A stretch of 64,000 bases of DNA. Source: Zygnema cylindricum. Taxonomy: Eukaryota > Streptophyta > Zygnematophyceae > Zygnematales > Zygnemataceae. The DNA lies in contig JBBHKE010002804.1 in assembly GCA_037447655.1 (NCBI GenBank), positions 1 to 64,000 of the forward strand. The letters run 5' to 3'. Below, in pieces: positions 43,794-54,600 of this stretch; the stretch's first letter is position 1, and every line of letters begins with the position of its first letter. A program made the position numbers and the translations under genes. A model generated the notes under the pieces. It searched no databases and was not told the DNA's origin. It worked only from the letters and a program-made list of their open reading frames with translations.

Positions 43794-46700
43794 CTAGTCT
43801 ATTTTTAATTTTTCTTTTAATCCACATTTTTCCCTGCAGTATTTTAATTTCGGCGAGGGTACAGGTTTGGTCATCATGTCCGCTACCATTTTCTCATCAG
43901 ATCTATATACAAGATTCACTATTTTATTCTCAACTTTTTCTCTTACAAAACTTAATCTTATGTCCATATGTTTAGCTTTAAAATGATGTTTTGGATTTGC
44001 TGCAATTGCTATGGCCGCTTGATTATCACAAAACACTTCATGCACTCCCTCCTTCATATACCCAAGTTCTTGCAGCAAGGACTTGACCCACATCAACTCT
44101 TTCACAGCAGAACAAGAGGCCATGTACTCAGCCTCCATGGTGGATTGTGCAACCACCTTTTGTTGCTTACTGCTCCAACAGCATGCACCTTCCCCAACAT
44201 ACAACACATACCCAGAAGTGCATCGTCTCATAGGTGCGTCCCCATAACTGGCATCACTCCAAGTAGTGATGTCAGTGTGCTCCCCTCCCAAATGCAACCA
44301 TAACTCTCTAGTTCCAACCAGATATCTCATGACTCTCTTGGCTGCCTCCCAATCCCTCTTCCTAGGATCATTCAGACTCCTACTGAGTACTCCAAGTGCT
44401 GCCGCTATGTCCGGCCTGGTACAATTCATAAAATAGATTAAACTTCCTACGACCTGTCTATAAGGGATAGTCTTCATAAACTCTCTCTCTTCAATACTCA
44501 TTTGATCATCTAAGATAATTACTCCTCCTTCTACACTCCCATCACTTACTTTTTTCAAGTCCATGGGAGTGGTACAACTGTTAGCATTTTCCATCTGGAA
44601 TTTCTCAAGCATATTACCTATTGCTTCTTTCTGAGTAAGTCTGATAATCTTCTTCCCCCTATCTCTCTCCATCTGAATCCCCAAAATATATTTTGCCTCC
44701 CCTAAATCCTTCATATCAAATCTGCTTCTAAGTTCTGTTTTTAACTTATTGATCTTTTCCAAGGATTTACTCAACACAAGCAGATCATCCACATAAATTG
44801 CAATAAAAATGACACCATTCTCATCTTCAAACATATAGATAGAATGGTCAGAGCTTATACGGATATATCCCAGACTAGTAAGAAACTCATCTAGTTTCTT
44901 GTTCCACTGTCGGGGAGCCTGCTTTAGTCCATATAAGGACTTTATGAGCCTGCAGACTTTGCTCTCTTCTCCTTCCTCCACGAACCCCTCGGGTTGTCTC
45001 ATGAAAATTTCTTCCTCTAACTCACCATTAAGAAACGCAGTCTTAATGTCCATCTGATGGATTTCCATGTCTTCCGCTGCTGCCAGGCTGAGGAGAATCC
45101 TTACTGATGGGAACCGAACAACTGGAGCAAAGGTCTCCTCATAGTCAATCCCTTCCTTTTGGGTGAACCCCTTCGCTACCAATCGAGCCTTATATCTTTC
45201 AATGGTATTATCTGGGTTCAGTTTTAGTTTAAATACCCATTTACACCCAATAGGTTTTCTGTCTGGAGGACAATCTGCTAATTCCCAGGTATTTGCTTCC
45301 ATGATAGAAGCCATCTCATCATTTAAAGCTCTAATCCATCTTTCTTTCTCTGGACTATTCACTGCCTCCGAGTAAGACTGAGGCTCATCAGGGTGAGATA
45401 GCTTAGTTACCTTATGAGCGACTTGTTTTTCCTGTAATCTTTTGCTGCTCCTTCTTCCTCCCTGAAACTCTGAAGCAAGAATGGATGGAAGTCTTGGATT
45501 TCTTCTCACTGTTTCATCGGCTCCCCTGTCCATGGAAACCGGTTCTTGTCCCGCTTCTTCTATCTCCTCGAAGTCCATAGGAGTATGTGAGGTTTCCGGT
45601 GAGTCTCCTGTATCTTGGATCTCACCTGAATCTGTAATCATGGTGTCACCCATAATCCTTTCGGGAACGACCGAGTCCTCTTCACTTTCAGACTCAAATC
45701 TGATCCTAATCTTCTTTGTATATTTGAAGGGGTCAAATGACTTCCCTTCATCCATGACAACTAAGTGTTTGACCAGAATGATATCTTTCTTTGCTAAGTC
45801 ATATACTCTATATCCCTTAACATCCTCATCATATCCCACAAAGTATCCAGGTTTTCCCTTAGCATCTAGTTTCCAGTTTTTCCTATCCGTGTCAAGACTG
45901 TAAACTTGGCTACCAAATACTTTAAGGTGTGAGATATCTGGTTTCCTTCCAACCCATCTCTCATAAGGTGTGACTCCCTTTACTGCTGAGGTGAGGACTC
46001 TATTCTTAATATAGTTGGCACAGTTCATTGCCTCTGCCCAAAATCTCTTTCCTATTTTCTTGTCTGCCAACATACTGCATGCACTATCTCCTAGTGTTCT
46101 ATTCAACCTCTCAGCTACCCCATTTTGTTCTGGGTTATATGGTACAGTTTTCTGGTGTTGCACTCCCTCATCTCTCAGATATTCCTCAAACTGGTTAGAG
46201 GTATATTCCCCCCCATTATCACTCCTTATCCTCTTAATAGGGGTTTCATGCAACTTCTCGCTCCAAGCTTTATATTCTTTGAAGTAAGTGGATGCTTCAG
46301 ACTTATTTTTCAGAAAGTAGACTCTAGAGAATCTAGACCAATCATCAGTTATTGTCATCATAAACCTCTTTCCTCCAACCGAAGGTACTTTTGCAGGTCC
46401 CCAAATATCTGTGTGGACCAAATCTAACACTTTCTCACCTCTATATGTGGCGGCTTTGGGAAAGGGAAGTCTGTGAGCCTTACCTTGAGCACAACCACTA
46501 CAATCATCCATTATTTCATTATCCCCAAACTGAATGCCATCTACTACCCCAAGCTTTTTCATTTCCCTTATCCTATCAAAATGCACATGCCCCAAACACT
46601 TATGCCAAATCATCACCTTAGGAACACCAACATAGTAAGCATTCTTCTTTTCATTACTCAAGTTAAGCCTAAACATTCCTTGGCTACCCTTATCTGCTGT

Positions 46701-47201
46701 GAAGTAAACTTCATTCCCATACTTAGCTGTAAAGACTCCCTTTCTGGTGAAGGTATCAAACTCTTTGTCATCTAACACAGACGTAGAGACAAGATTTTTA
46801 CTCAGCTGAGGAATGTAAAGTACATCTGAGAATGTAAGTATAGAGGTCTTACCTTCCACTAAGACTTTCAGATCTACTGATCCCACTAGATCTGTAGTAA
46901 CCACTCTCCCATCCCCATACTCTATCTCTACAGTAGGAATCTTTCGTAGCTTAGTGAAGAGTTCTTTATCACGGCACATATGCATGGATGCACCTGAGTC
47001 AATGATCCATCCTTCCTGTGGAGCTTCCCGAATTGCTCCAAGGGCACACTTCTGCCTCCGAGGGATCTCCTTCTCCTCCAGACTCTCGTCAAGAAGAAGC
47101 TCCCCATCCTCCTCAGATGACTCATCCTCGATTTCTCCTGACACTTTTGTAACCACAAGTGCCTTTTTCTTCCCTCCGGAAGAACCCCCTCCACGGTTTT
47201 C
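43794..47201 (-). CDS. pol: Copia pol polyprotein (protease, integrase, reverse transcriptase, RNase H)
   Basis: There are 1,120 residues from the first methionine (47,156), but the frame is open back to the gag stop. Protease: DSGAS, D at residue 53. Integrase: zinc site H185, H190, C219, C222 and catalytic D250, D313 (RSDNGGEY), E349. Reverse transcriptase: D703 in QMDIKTAF and YVDD at 788-791. RNase H: D968, E1010, D1044. The acidic linker between integrase and RT (about 490-560) is typical of copia. The frame is the same as gag, so pol would be expressed by reading through the TAA at 47,204-47,202, or not at all in this copy. It is cleaved by its own protease in virus-like particles (family knowledge). 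Intactness suggests recent activity. Confidence 0.95.
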   Translation of the reverse strand, partial: ENRGGGSSGGKKKALVVTKVSGEIEDESSEEDGELLLDESLEEKEIPRRQKCALGAIREAPQEGWIIDSGASMHMCRDKELFTKLRKIPTVEIEYGDGRVVTTDLVGSVDLKVLVEGKTSILTFSDVLYIPQLSKNLVSTSVLDDKEFDTFTRKGVFTAKYGNEVYFTADKGSQGMFRLNLSNEKKNAYYVGVPKVMIWHKCLGHVHFDRIREMKKLGVVDGIQFGDNEIMDDCSGCAQGKAHRLPFPKAATYRGEKVLDLVHTDIWGPAKVPSVGGKRFMMTITDDWSRFSRVYFLKNKSEASTYFKEYKAWSEKLHETPIKRIRSDNGGEYTSNQFEEYLRDEGVQHQKTVPYNPEQNGVAERLNRTLGDSACSMLADKKIGKRFWAEAMNCANYIKNRVLTSAVKGVTPYERWVGRKPDISHLKVFGSQVYSLDTDRKNWKLDAKGKPGYFVGYDEDVKGYRVYDLAKKDIILVKHLVVMDEGKSFDPFKYTKKIRIRFESESEEDSVVPERIMGDTMITDSGEIQDTGDSPETSHTPMDFEEIEEAGQEPVSMDRGADETVRRNPRLPSILASEFQGGRRSSKRLQEKQVAHKVTKLSHPDEPQSYSEAVNSPEKERWIRALNDEMASIMEANTWELADCPPDRKPIGCKWVFKLKLNPDNTIERYKARLVAKGFTQKEGIDYEETFAPVVRFPSVRILLSLAAAEDMEIHQMDIKTAFLNGELEEEIFMRQPEGFVEEGEESKVCRLIKSLYGLKQAPRQWNKKLDEFLTSLGYIRISSDHSIYMFEDENGVIFIAIYVDDLLVLSKSLEKINKLKTELRSRFDMKDLGEAKYILGIQMERDRGKKIIRLTQKEAIGNMLEKFQMENANSCTTPMDLKKVSDGSVEGGVIILDDQMSIEEREFMKTIPYRQVVGSLIYFMNCTRPDIAAALGVLSRSLNDPRKRDWEAAKRVMRYLVGTRELWLHLGGEHTDITTWSDASYGDAPMRRCTSGYVLYVGEGACCWSSKQQKVVAQSTMEAEYMASCSAVKELMWVKSLLQELGYMKEGVHEVFCDNQAAIAIAANPKHHFKAKHMDIRLSFVREKVENKIVNLVYRSDEKMVADMMTKPVPSPKLKYCREKCGLKEKLKID

Positions 47202-48143
47202 TTAGAGCCTCAGCTCTGAGAACTTGACACAATCTGCAATAAAGTGTCCCGGCTTTTTGCAATAATGACAAAGACCCTTTGGGGGCCTCTGTCCCCCAGA
47301 ATTATCTCTTTCCCCTCTATAAGGTTTCTTCGGATCCTTCCCCCATCGGTCCCCTCCTGCTGCTAGAGCTTGAATACTCTTTCCTCCTCTCCTAATCTCC
47401 ATTGTGTTTTCCTGCACAAGTATCATCCTGACTACTGTGTTCCATTTCCATGAACTATCAGGCATTCCCTGTACTCGGTATACTATGTTTTCGAACTCAT
47501 CTGGTAATTTCATGATAAGGGTGTTAACTTTCATTTTCATTGTACCTGTCCACCCGACACTTTCCATTTCCATATACAAACAAGAAAGATCATTACAGTA
47601 ATCTAACATCTTTCCTCCTTTGTAAGTGTAACTCAATAGCTTTTGCTCAGCCAACTGGAGCTCCTGAATAGTTCCAGCTCTATAAATCTCCACCAAACTC
47701 TCCCACAATTCCTCTGCCTTGTAAATGTGAAGATGAGGAGTGGCCAAACCTTGAGTGAGGTGCCTCAAAATGAAGTTCTTGGCAGCCATGTTTACATCCT
47801 CCCACATTTGAGTATCGTTCTCCACGGTCTTCACGGTCGCCGTTCCCGATACTGTGGCAATAGGAGTGAGGGGTATCTCCTTCCCTTTCTCCTTTTCGGA
47901 CACACTGCTGTCCCCATCATCTGCCTCCTCCGCTGAGGCAGCCGTTGTTGCAGAAAACCTTACTCCCCCAAATCCTGGTGGAGTTCCCGAAGGTGGACGT
48001 TTCACTTGTCCACTGACGATACCCCAGTATCGTTTTTCACACAAAGCTCCCATCATCATGGCTTCCCAATAGATGAACCCAGATCCATTGAAGGTGGGCA
48101 CCCTAGAGGGTGGGCCCATAACCTGCAATTCTGTGTCCTCCAT
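47202..48143 (-). CDS. gag: Copia gag (capsid/nucleocapsid)
   Basis: A 313-residue protein that packages element RNA. It has an N-terminal region (VMGPPSRVPTFNGSGF), a UBN2-type capsid domain around residues 115-200 (FILRHLTQGLATPHL, ELWESLVEIY, GGKMLDYCNDL) and a zinc knuckle CHYCKKPGHFIADC near the C-terminus (C-x2-C-x4-H-x4-C). The ATG lies inside the 5' LTR, 20 bp from its end, so the first residues are LTR-encoded and the primer-binding site is itself translated, as in yeast Ty1. It ends in TAA, in frame with pol. The start was chosen as the first ATG of the open frame; no later methionine precedes the conserved region. Confidence 0.92.
   Translation of the reverse strand: MEDTELQVMGPPSRVPTFNGSGFIYWEAMMMGALCEKRYWGIVSGQVKRPPSGTPPGFGGVRFSATTAASAEEADDGDSSVSEKEKGKEIPLTPIATVSGTATVKTVENDTQMWEDVNMAAKNFILRHLTQGLATPHLHIYKAEELWESLVEIYRAGTIQELQLAEQKLLSYTYKGGKMLDYCNDLSCLYMEMESVGWTGTMKMKVNTLIMKLPDEFENIVYRVQGMPDSSWKWNTVVRMILVQENTMEIRRGGKSIQALAAGGDRWGKDPKKPYRGERDNSGGQRPPKGLCHYCKKPGHFIADCVKFSELRL
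48109..48123 (-). other. Primer-binding site (half initiator tRNA-Met type)
   Basis: On the minus strand GGTTATGGGCCCACC follows the LTR end (CAGAATTGCA) with no gap. Its complement GGTGGGCCCATAACC is the anticodon stem-loop of initiator tRNA-Met including the CAT anticodon, not the tRNA 3' end. This implies priming by a cleaved tRNA half, as known for Drosophila copia and yeast Ty5. Confidence 0.8.
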
Positions 48144-49127
48144 TGGACTAAAGAATAAAGGAAGCCTCTAGATACTGTTTAACTAACCCACTTTAAGCCT
48201 CAACCACTTCTACCCAAGAAGGTAAACTGACAATTTGACTGCACCCCTGTGTAGCCTCGACTCCCCTGAGTCCGTAGCAAAAAGAATCACTGAAAACGGC
48301 CAACCAGGCGATAAGTTATGAGCCGGCAAAAATGCCAATTTATACAAAGCTCTCTTAGAGAGAGGTGTCTGTCTAACAAATATTTCCTAAGTCCTAAATC
48401 CCTCTCACAACCCCTATCTACTAAAGTACGAACCAATCGTATTACTGTAAAGTACAGAAAGGTACTATGGCCGATGTACTTTCTGTACGGCTGGTGTACG
48501 ACAAGGCTCTTGAGTGGACGCGTGTCATTTTTCCACTTGTCCGTACTTCCTCCGGAATTCCCGCGTCCGAATGTCATCCTTCCACGCGGCGCCACGTCAT
48601 GCCACGTCCATAAAATCCAAAGTGACCATTCCGCGATCTCGGCGACGACGTGCGCCGTCGGATTAAATCCGACATTAAATGTCGACCGTTAAAAGTGTCT
48701 GTTTCATTTGTTTCGTGCGAAATGACGTTTCGCACTAAATCTTAACAAGTTCTATGTTCGTTTCGTTTCATATTCTAGTTAGATCATTTCGGTACTATAC
48801 AACAGTTTATATATGAATGAAACCCTATATTATCTAACGGACTTCTACGACAGACAGGTTAGAGCTAACGGCTACGCCGCGCTCTACCGGTCGGGGGTTC
48901 GAGTCCTGTCGGACTCAACCTTTTGTTGAGAGTGACTTAAGTCACTCTTTAGTCCTTCCTATGGAGCTGAGGCAGCCATGGCTCCATCGCTCTCTCTCTC
49001 AATTCAGTGACTACAACAAGTATGGGGGAGAGAGAGAAGAGATGGAGGCAGGCTGCCATCATTTCTTATATATGTTTCCGCTAATTTATTTTAAACTAGA
49101 AAATACAAAAAACTACTTATTTCAACA
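48124..49127 (-). repeat. Family I copia 5' LTR (1,004 bp)
   Basis: Same length as the 3' LTR. All 13 differences fall in the first ~255 bp of plus-strand coordinates (R-U5 end); the other ~750 bp appear identical. TATAAAT is at 48,338-48,344 (minus) and the B-box GGTTCGAGTCC at 48,896-48,906. Confidence 0.93.
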
Positions 49128-50429
49128 CATCTAGTAGTTATGGATGAAGGAAAGTCCGTGGATCCCTTCAAGTATACAAAGTCAGTAAAAATCTGATTTG
49201 AGTCTGAAAATTCCGATGACTTTGAACTTCCTAACTATCCAGGTTTTAGAGAAGATGACATTCTTGCAGGTACAAATCAGACTGAAAAGCACTCGGCTGC
49301 GGAAACTCCAGTGAAAACTCAACCCAAAGCGGAAGACGTGGTGGAAACTAATTCTGAATCAACGGACAGGGGAGAAGCCGAGATTGTTCGAAAGAACCCA
49401 CGAAAACCATCTATTCCGGCCTCAGATTTTGAAGGGGGAAAGAGAAGAAGCAAAAGATTGCAGGAAAAACAGGTTAATAACAAGGTAACAAAACTATCTC
49501 ATCAAGATGAACCTCAAACTTATGGAGAGGCGATGACTTGACAAAATATGGAATTCAAGTAGAGAGAGACTAAAAAAGAAAAATTATAAGATTGACTCAA
49601 AAGGAAGCAATAGGGAACATACTTGAAAAATTTCAAATGGAAAAAGCTAATAGTTGTACAACTCCAATGGAGTTGAAGAAGGGAAGTGAGGGGAGTGAGG
49701 ATGAAGGAGTCATAGTCTTAGACGAGGAATTATCTCCTGAAGAACTGAAGTTTATGCACACTATTCCTTACAGGCAAGTAGTGGGAAGTCTAATCTATTT
49801 TATGAATTGTACCCGGCCGGATTTTGCTGCAGCTATAGAAGTGCTGAGTAGAAGTCTAAATGCTCCCACTAAGAAGAATTGGGAGGCAGCTAAGAGAGTC
49901 CTTAGATATTTGATAGGAACTAGGGATCTATGGTTGCATTTGGGTGGTGAGAATACTGGAGTGATGCCAGTTATGGTGATGCTCCGATGAGGAGATGCAC
50001 TTCTGGATTTGTATTATATGTGGGTGACGGGGCGTGCTGTTGGAGTAGCAAACAGCAAAAAGTTATTGCTCAGTCCACCATCGAGGCTGAGTATATGGCC
50101 TCTTGCTCTGCTGTAAAAGAATTGATGTGGGTCAAGTCTTTGCTAGGTGAGCTTATTCACCTTTAGAGTGGTGTGCAGAATTTTTTTTGTGATAATCAGG
50201 CAGCAATCACTATTTTTGCCAATCCTAAACATCATTTTAAAGCCAAACACATGAACATCAGACTCAACTTTGTTAGAGAGAAAGTAGAAAACAAAATAAT
50301 CAGTTTAGAGTACCGACCAGATAGTGAGATGGTAGCAGATATGATGACCAAACCTGTGCCTTCCTCTAAGCTAATATTCTGCAAAGAGAAGTGTGATCTA
50401 AAAATTAATGAGTGACTAAATAAGGGGAG
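49128..50429 (+). pseudogene. Family II copia pol remnant, part 2
   Basis: Resumes the host pol after the insertion (target duplication CATCT 49,128-49,132, then VVMDEGKSVDPFK). The linker is open at 49,311-49,541. At about 49,541-49,560 the frame jumps from the start of the RT domain (PQTYGEAMT) to RLTQKEAIGNILEKFQ, so roughly 240 residues including QMDIKTAF and YVDD are deleted. The RT C-terminus (49,592-49,990) and RNase H (50,020-50,415; CDNQAAI, KAKHMNIRL) follow with stops. The element cannot have moved by itself after this deletion. Confidence 0.85.
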
Positions 50430-51484
50430 TGTAGAAATTAATGGTTCATTTTGACGTATTTTCTAGGTCTAAATAGAAATATAGAAAGAAGCCGAGGCAG
50501 TCTATCTCTAACTTCTCTCTCCAACTCCCACACTTGTCGCAGTCACTGGGAAGTTGGAGTGGAAGCTAGAGCCATGGTTGCCTAGGCTATCCAGAGATTT
50601 ACGGGAAATAGATTAGTTTATTAACCGGTTTATTTACTAAAAAGATTGGCGTCAGAACCAGGACTTGATCCTGGTACCTACAGAATGATATATAGCCAGT
50701 AGCCGATAGGTTTAAATGTTAAGTTTGAATTGAACGATACATAGTATAGGGTTTGATAATTATTTATATATAATTACGTTGGATAAATCATTTAACTACA
50801 AGTGCGTATGGGATACATAGATCCAGTTATGTAAAAGTATGGATTAAAGGTACGGACAAGGAACAAGTACCGCGCATTTGTTTCGATAGCGAAATGAATA
50901 CCCCGCAGGTATTTATTACGGCTACGATTAAATATGCATTTAATCGTACGGCCGGAATGTATGCCGAGATCGCGGAAGAGGATTTTGGCGGTTTGTGGTC
51001 ATCGCCACATCAGATGACACGTGGCAGAAAGACATTAGATCGCGGCATCTCCGAGGATTAATGGAGCGAATCCGGATATACCACTTGTCGACATTATGGA
51101 CATGTCGTAGAGTATTCGTATAGAAAGTACAATAGCAGCTGTACTTTTGTGTACAGAGGAGTAATATGATTGGTCCGTACATCAGTAGATAGAGTTTTTG
51201 AAAGAGATACGACTTAGGAAAAATTGGTAGATAGGACCCTCTCTCCAAGAGAGCTTCTGTACAAAAGGTCAACTTTGACCCTCTATAACTTACTACTCAG
51301 GGAAGCAAATTCAGAGATTCTTTTTGCAATCGACTTGGGGGAGTCTTACCTTCACAAGGGTGAAGGTGGTCAGAGTTTGCCAGGATGGCAGTTATTCTTG
51401 CTGAAACACAAAGGGGTCAGGGTTATCCTACAGGTTTCTTGGAAGTTGTCCACTCTGAGGACTTATGGAGGTCTCAGAGTTTTA
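50430..51484 (+). mobile_element. Family II copia 3' LTR (1,055 bp)
   Basis: Preceded by polypurine tract AAATAAGGGGAG. Runs from TGTAGAAATTA to TCAGAGTTTTA (terminal CA mutated to TA). The antisense tRNA-like segment (AGGACTTGATCCTGG on plus, 50,661-50,675) includes a perfect 5-bp T-stem and a ...TTCTGACGCCA end. No target duplication is found at its right side. Confidence 0.85.
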
Positions 51485-51627
51485 GTGTCTTTGTAGATGT
51501 ACAACATACTCTGCTACTGTTACACTAATAAAGGTAAGTATTACAATTTGACTTGGACAAAAACATTATAAGTTCTAAAATCCTCCTCACACTAATATCT
51601 GCTGAGATCAAAGCTTTAACTTCAACA
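51485..51627 (-). mobile_element. Truncated 3' LTR of copia element III
   Basis: 143 bp matching the outer end of the LTR at 56,987-57,984 (GTGTCTTTGTAGA ... GCTTTAACTTCAACA). The rest was removed at the junction with the plus-strand element. Confidence 0.75.
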
Positions 51628-54600
51628 TTCCCCTAAAGCTTTAGACTCAGCTAGTCACGTGGTCCAATAGAATCTCTACAAAACTGTAACTTTGGTGTAG
51701 GGAGAGCCTTGGTTAACATGTGTGCGACCATTTTTTCATCAGCCAAATAACACAATTTGATGACTCTAGCAAATACCTTTTCTCGGACAAAGTGTAACAT
51801 GATATCCATGTGTTTCCTTTTAAAGTGATGGTTGGGATTAGAGGCAATGGCAATGGCAGCATGGTTATCGCAACAAATGACTTGAGGTCCAGCCTACATG
51901 TACCGAAGTTCTTGTAGAAGTGCCTTCACCCATAGGAGCTCTTTAAGTGCCGAGCTTGGAGCCATATACTCTGACTCCATTGTGGACTGTGCCGTGACCT
52001 TCTAAAGCTTGGTGCTCCTGCAACAAGTTCTATTTCCTATCTGTAAGACAAAACCAATCGTTGAACTTCTGCTAGGCATGTCGCCATAGCTAGCATCTCT
52101 CTAAGTCTGCAATTTCACTTCTCCACCTCCGAGAACAAGTTTCAGGTTTCGAGTCCTTGCGCGGTATCTCAAAACCCTCTCTGCGGCTTCCCATTCTGAT
52201 TTCTTTGGATTCTGGAAGCTTCTACTTAGAACACCAACAAGAGCTGTGATATCCGGCCTCGTGCAATTCATAAAATAGTTGAGGCTGCCTACAACCTGCC
52301 TGTATGGTTTAGAGGCCATAAACTCCTCCTCCCCTAACTGTATACTCTCGCTGACTAGAATACGAGAATCTGAGTCATCTCCCTCCAATTTCTGCATAAA
52401 ATCCATAAGAGTTACACACCCATTTACTTCCTTCATTTCGATTTTTTCAAGCATATTTCCTATAGCCTCCTTTTGAGTCAACATGATTACTTTCTTGTTC
52501 CTATCTCTCTCTTATTGTATTCCTAAAATATACTTGGCCTCTCCGAGGTCTTTCATCTCAAATCTTGATTTTAAGGCTTTCTTAATGCGGTTTATTTCAC
52601 TCATAGACTTGCTAATAATTAATATTCATCTATATATACAGCAATATATAGTACTCCATCCTCCCCTTGCAATATATACACAAAGTGGTCTAAACTAATC
52701 CTTTTAAAACCTAGTCCAGTCAAAAATTCATCTAGCTTTAGCTTGCACATCTTACGGGTCTGTTTCAGCCCATACAAGGATTTTAACACTAATTTCTCCT
52801 TTCCTTTTCCTTCATACATTTCTGGTTGCTACATATATATAGTTTCTTCTAACTCTCTATGCAAAAAGGTTGTTTTGACATCCATCTGACAGACTTCCAT
52901 ATTCTCAATTGCAGCTAGACTTAGCAGAATTCTAACAATTGGAAATCTTACAATCGGAGAGAAAGTCTCCTCAAAATCAAATCTCTCTTTTTGATTTTAA
53001 CCCTAGGCCACAAGTCTGGCCTTATACCTTTCTTTGTGCCATCCAGGTTTAATTTTACCTTGAACACCCACTTATTCCCGAAGGCTTTTCTATTCGGAGG
53101 AAGCTCCACCAACTCCCACGTTTGAGCTTCCATAATGGATTTCATCTCGTCATTTGCTGCCTCGATCCACTGAGTTTTTTCCGGTGATGGGAAGGCCTCT
53201 GAATGGTCTGAGGTTCTTTTGAGGTAGTAGAGAATGCAAAGTGTGATCCAGATTGCACACGGCTGCTAGATCTCCTTCCCCCCGGAAATTCTGATTTTGA
53301 GATCGATGGATGCCTGGCGTTCTTTGTCATCGTGGAGCGGGATGTGTTTCCTTTCAAAGTGGTGCAGGTGGCTTCGAGGGAGCCTTAAAAGGGACTTGAG
53401 TGTCTGTGGACATAGTCTACATAGGTTGTTGCTAAGGAACCTGAAAGTAAATGGTCTTCTTTGTGTCAAAGATGACATAATCCTGCAATTTTTCTTCTGC
53501 CCATTTATCTGTCATGGTCAAATAATCAGTTGATTCTCCTTCATCTTTTATAATGATATTCCTTGACACAACTATTTTTTTTTTATCAAATACATACACC
53601 CTATACTCTTTAGAGTTATAATCATATCCCATTAGAATACTTGGTAAGCCTTTCAGTTCCATTTTCCAAGTATTTTGTGATGTGTTAAGAATGAAGCACA
53701 AACTGTCAAAAACTTTAAAATGCTTCACCTAAGGTTTCCTTCCTGTTCATAGCTCAAATGGTGTAGTGCTAACTGATCTTGAAGCAATCCTATTCTTTAT
53801 ATAAACTGCATTGTTGAGGGCCTCTGTCCAGAATTTCAAATCAATATTTTTGTCTGCAAGCATGGATCTTGCACTCTTTGTAACTGTTCTATTTAACCTT
53901 TTTGAATCACCATTATGTTGAGGCGTATATGGAACCATTAGCTACCGATTAATACTCTCATCTAAAAAAACTTTTTAAATTCATTGGACATATACTCCCC
54001 TCCGTTGTCCGATCTCAATTCCAGAATCAAAACTCCATGTAATTTATCCGCCCAAGCTTTGTAGTGTTTGCGTATATGGAACCGTCAGCTGCCGATTAAT
54101 ACCCTTATCTAAAAGGACCTTTTTAAATTCATTCGATGTATACTCCCCTCCGTTGTCCGATCTCAATTCCAGAATCGGAACTCCATGTAATTTCTCCGCC
54201 CAAGCTTTGTAGTGTTTGAAATGTTCAAACACTTCTCTTCTCCTACATAAAAAAAACTTTTGTAAATATGGAAAAATCGTCAATAAATATGACCATGAAG
54301 TGAACTCCTCCTGCAAAAGGCACCTGAGCTGGGCCTAAAATATTAGAATGTATGAGCTGGGCCTAAAATATCAGAATGTATGAGCTGGAGTACTCTTTCC
54401 GAACGATGTTCCGATTCTTGAGGAAACGGTAACGTATGTATTTTACCTGATGAGCATCTATCACAAGTCTTAAATGGCTGATTTGTGAGAGAAATACCTT
54501 CTACTTTGCCAGCATTCACCATTTTCCTCAAACTATCATAGTTAACATGTCCTGGTCTTTTATGCCACAACTCATTTTTCGACAACACATTGGAATAGAG

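Larger units (their letters stand above)
42777..49127 (-). mobile_element. Intact Ty1/copia retrotransposon, family I (6,351 bp)
   Basis: Two 1,004-bp LTRs, a 5-bp target duplication, a primer-binding site touching the 5' LTR, a polypurine tract touching the 3' LTR, and gag and pol in one frame with the order protease, integrase, RT, RNase H that defines copia. The LTRs differ at 13 positions. All catalytic residues are present. The only coding defect is one TAA between gag and pol. It is the youngest insertion in this nest, since it splits the plus-strand element. Confidence 0.95.
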
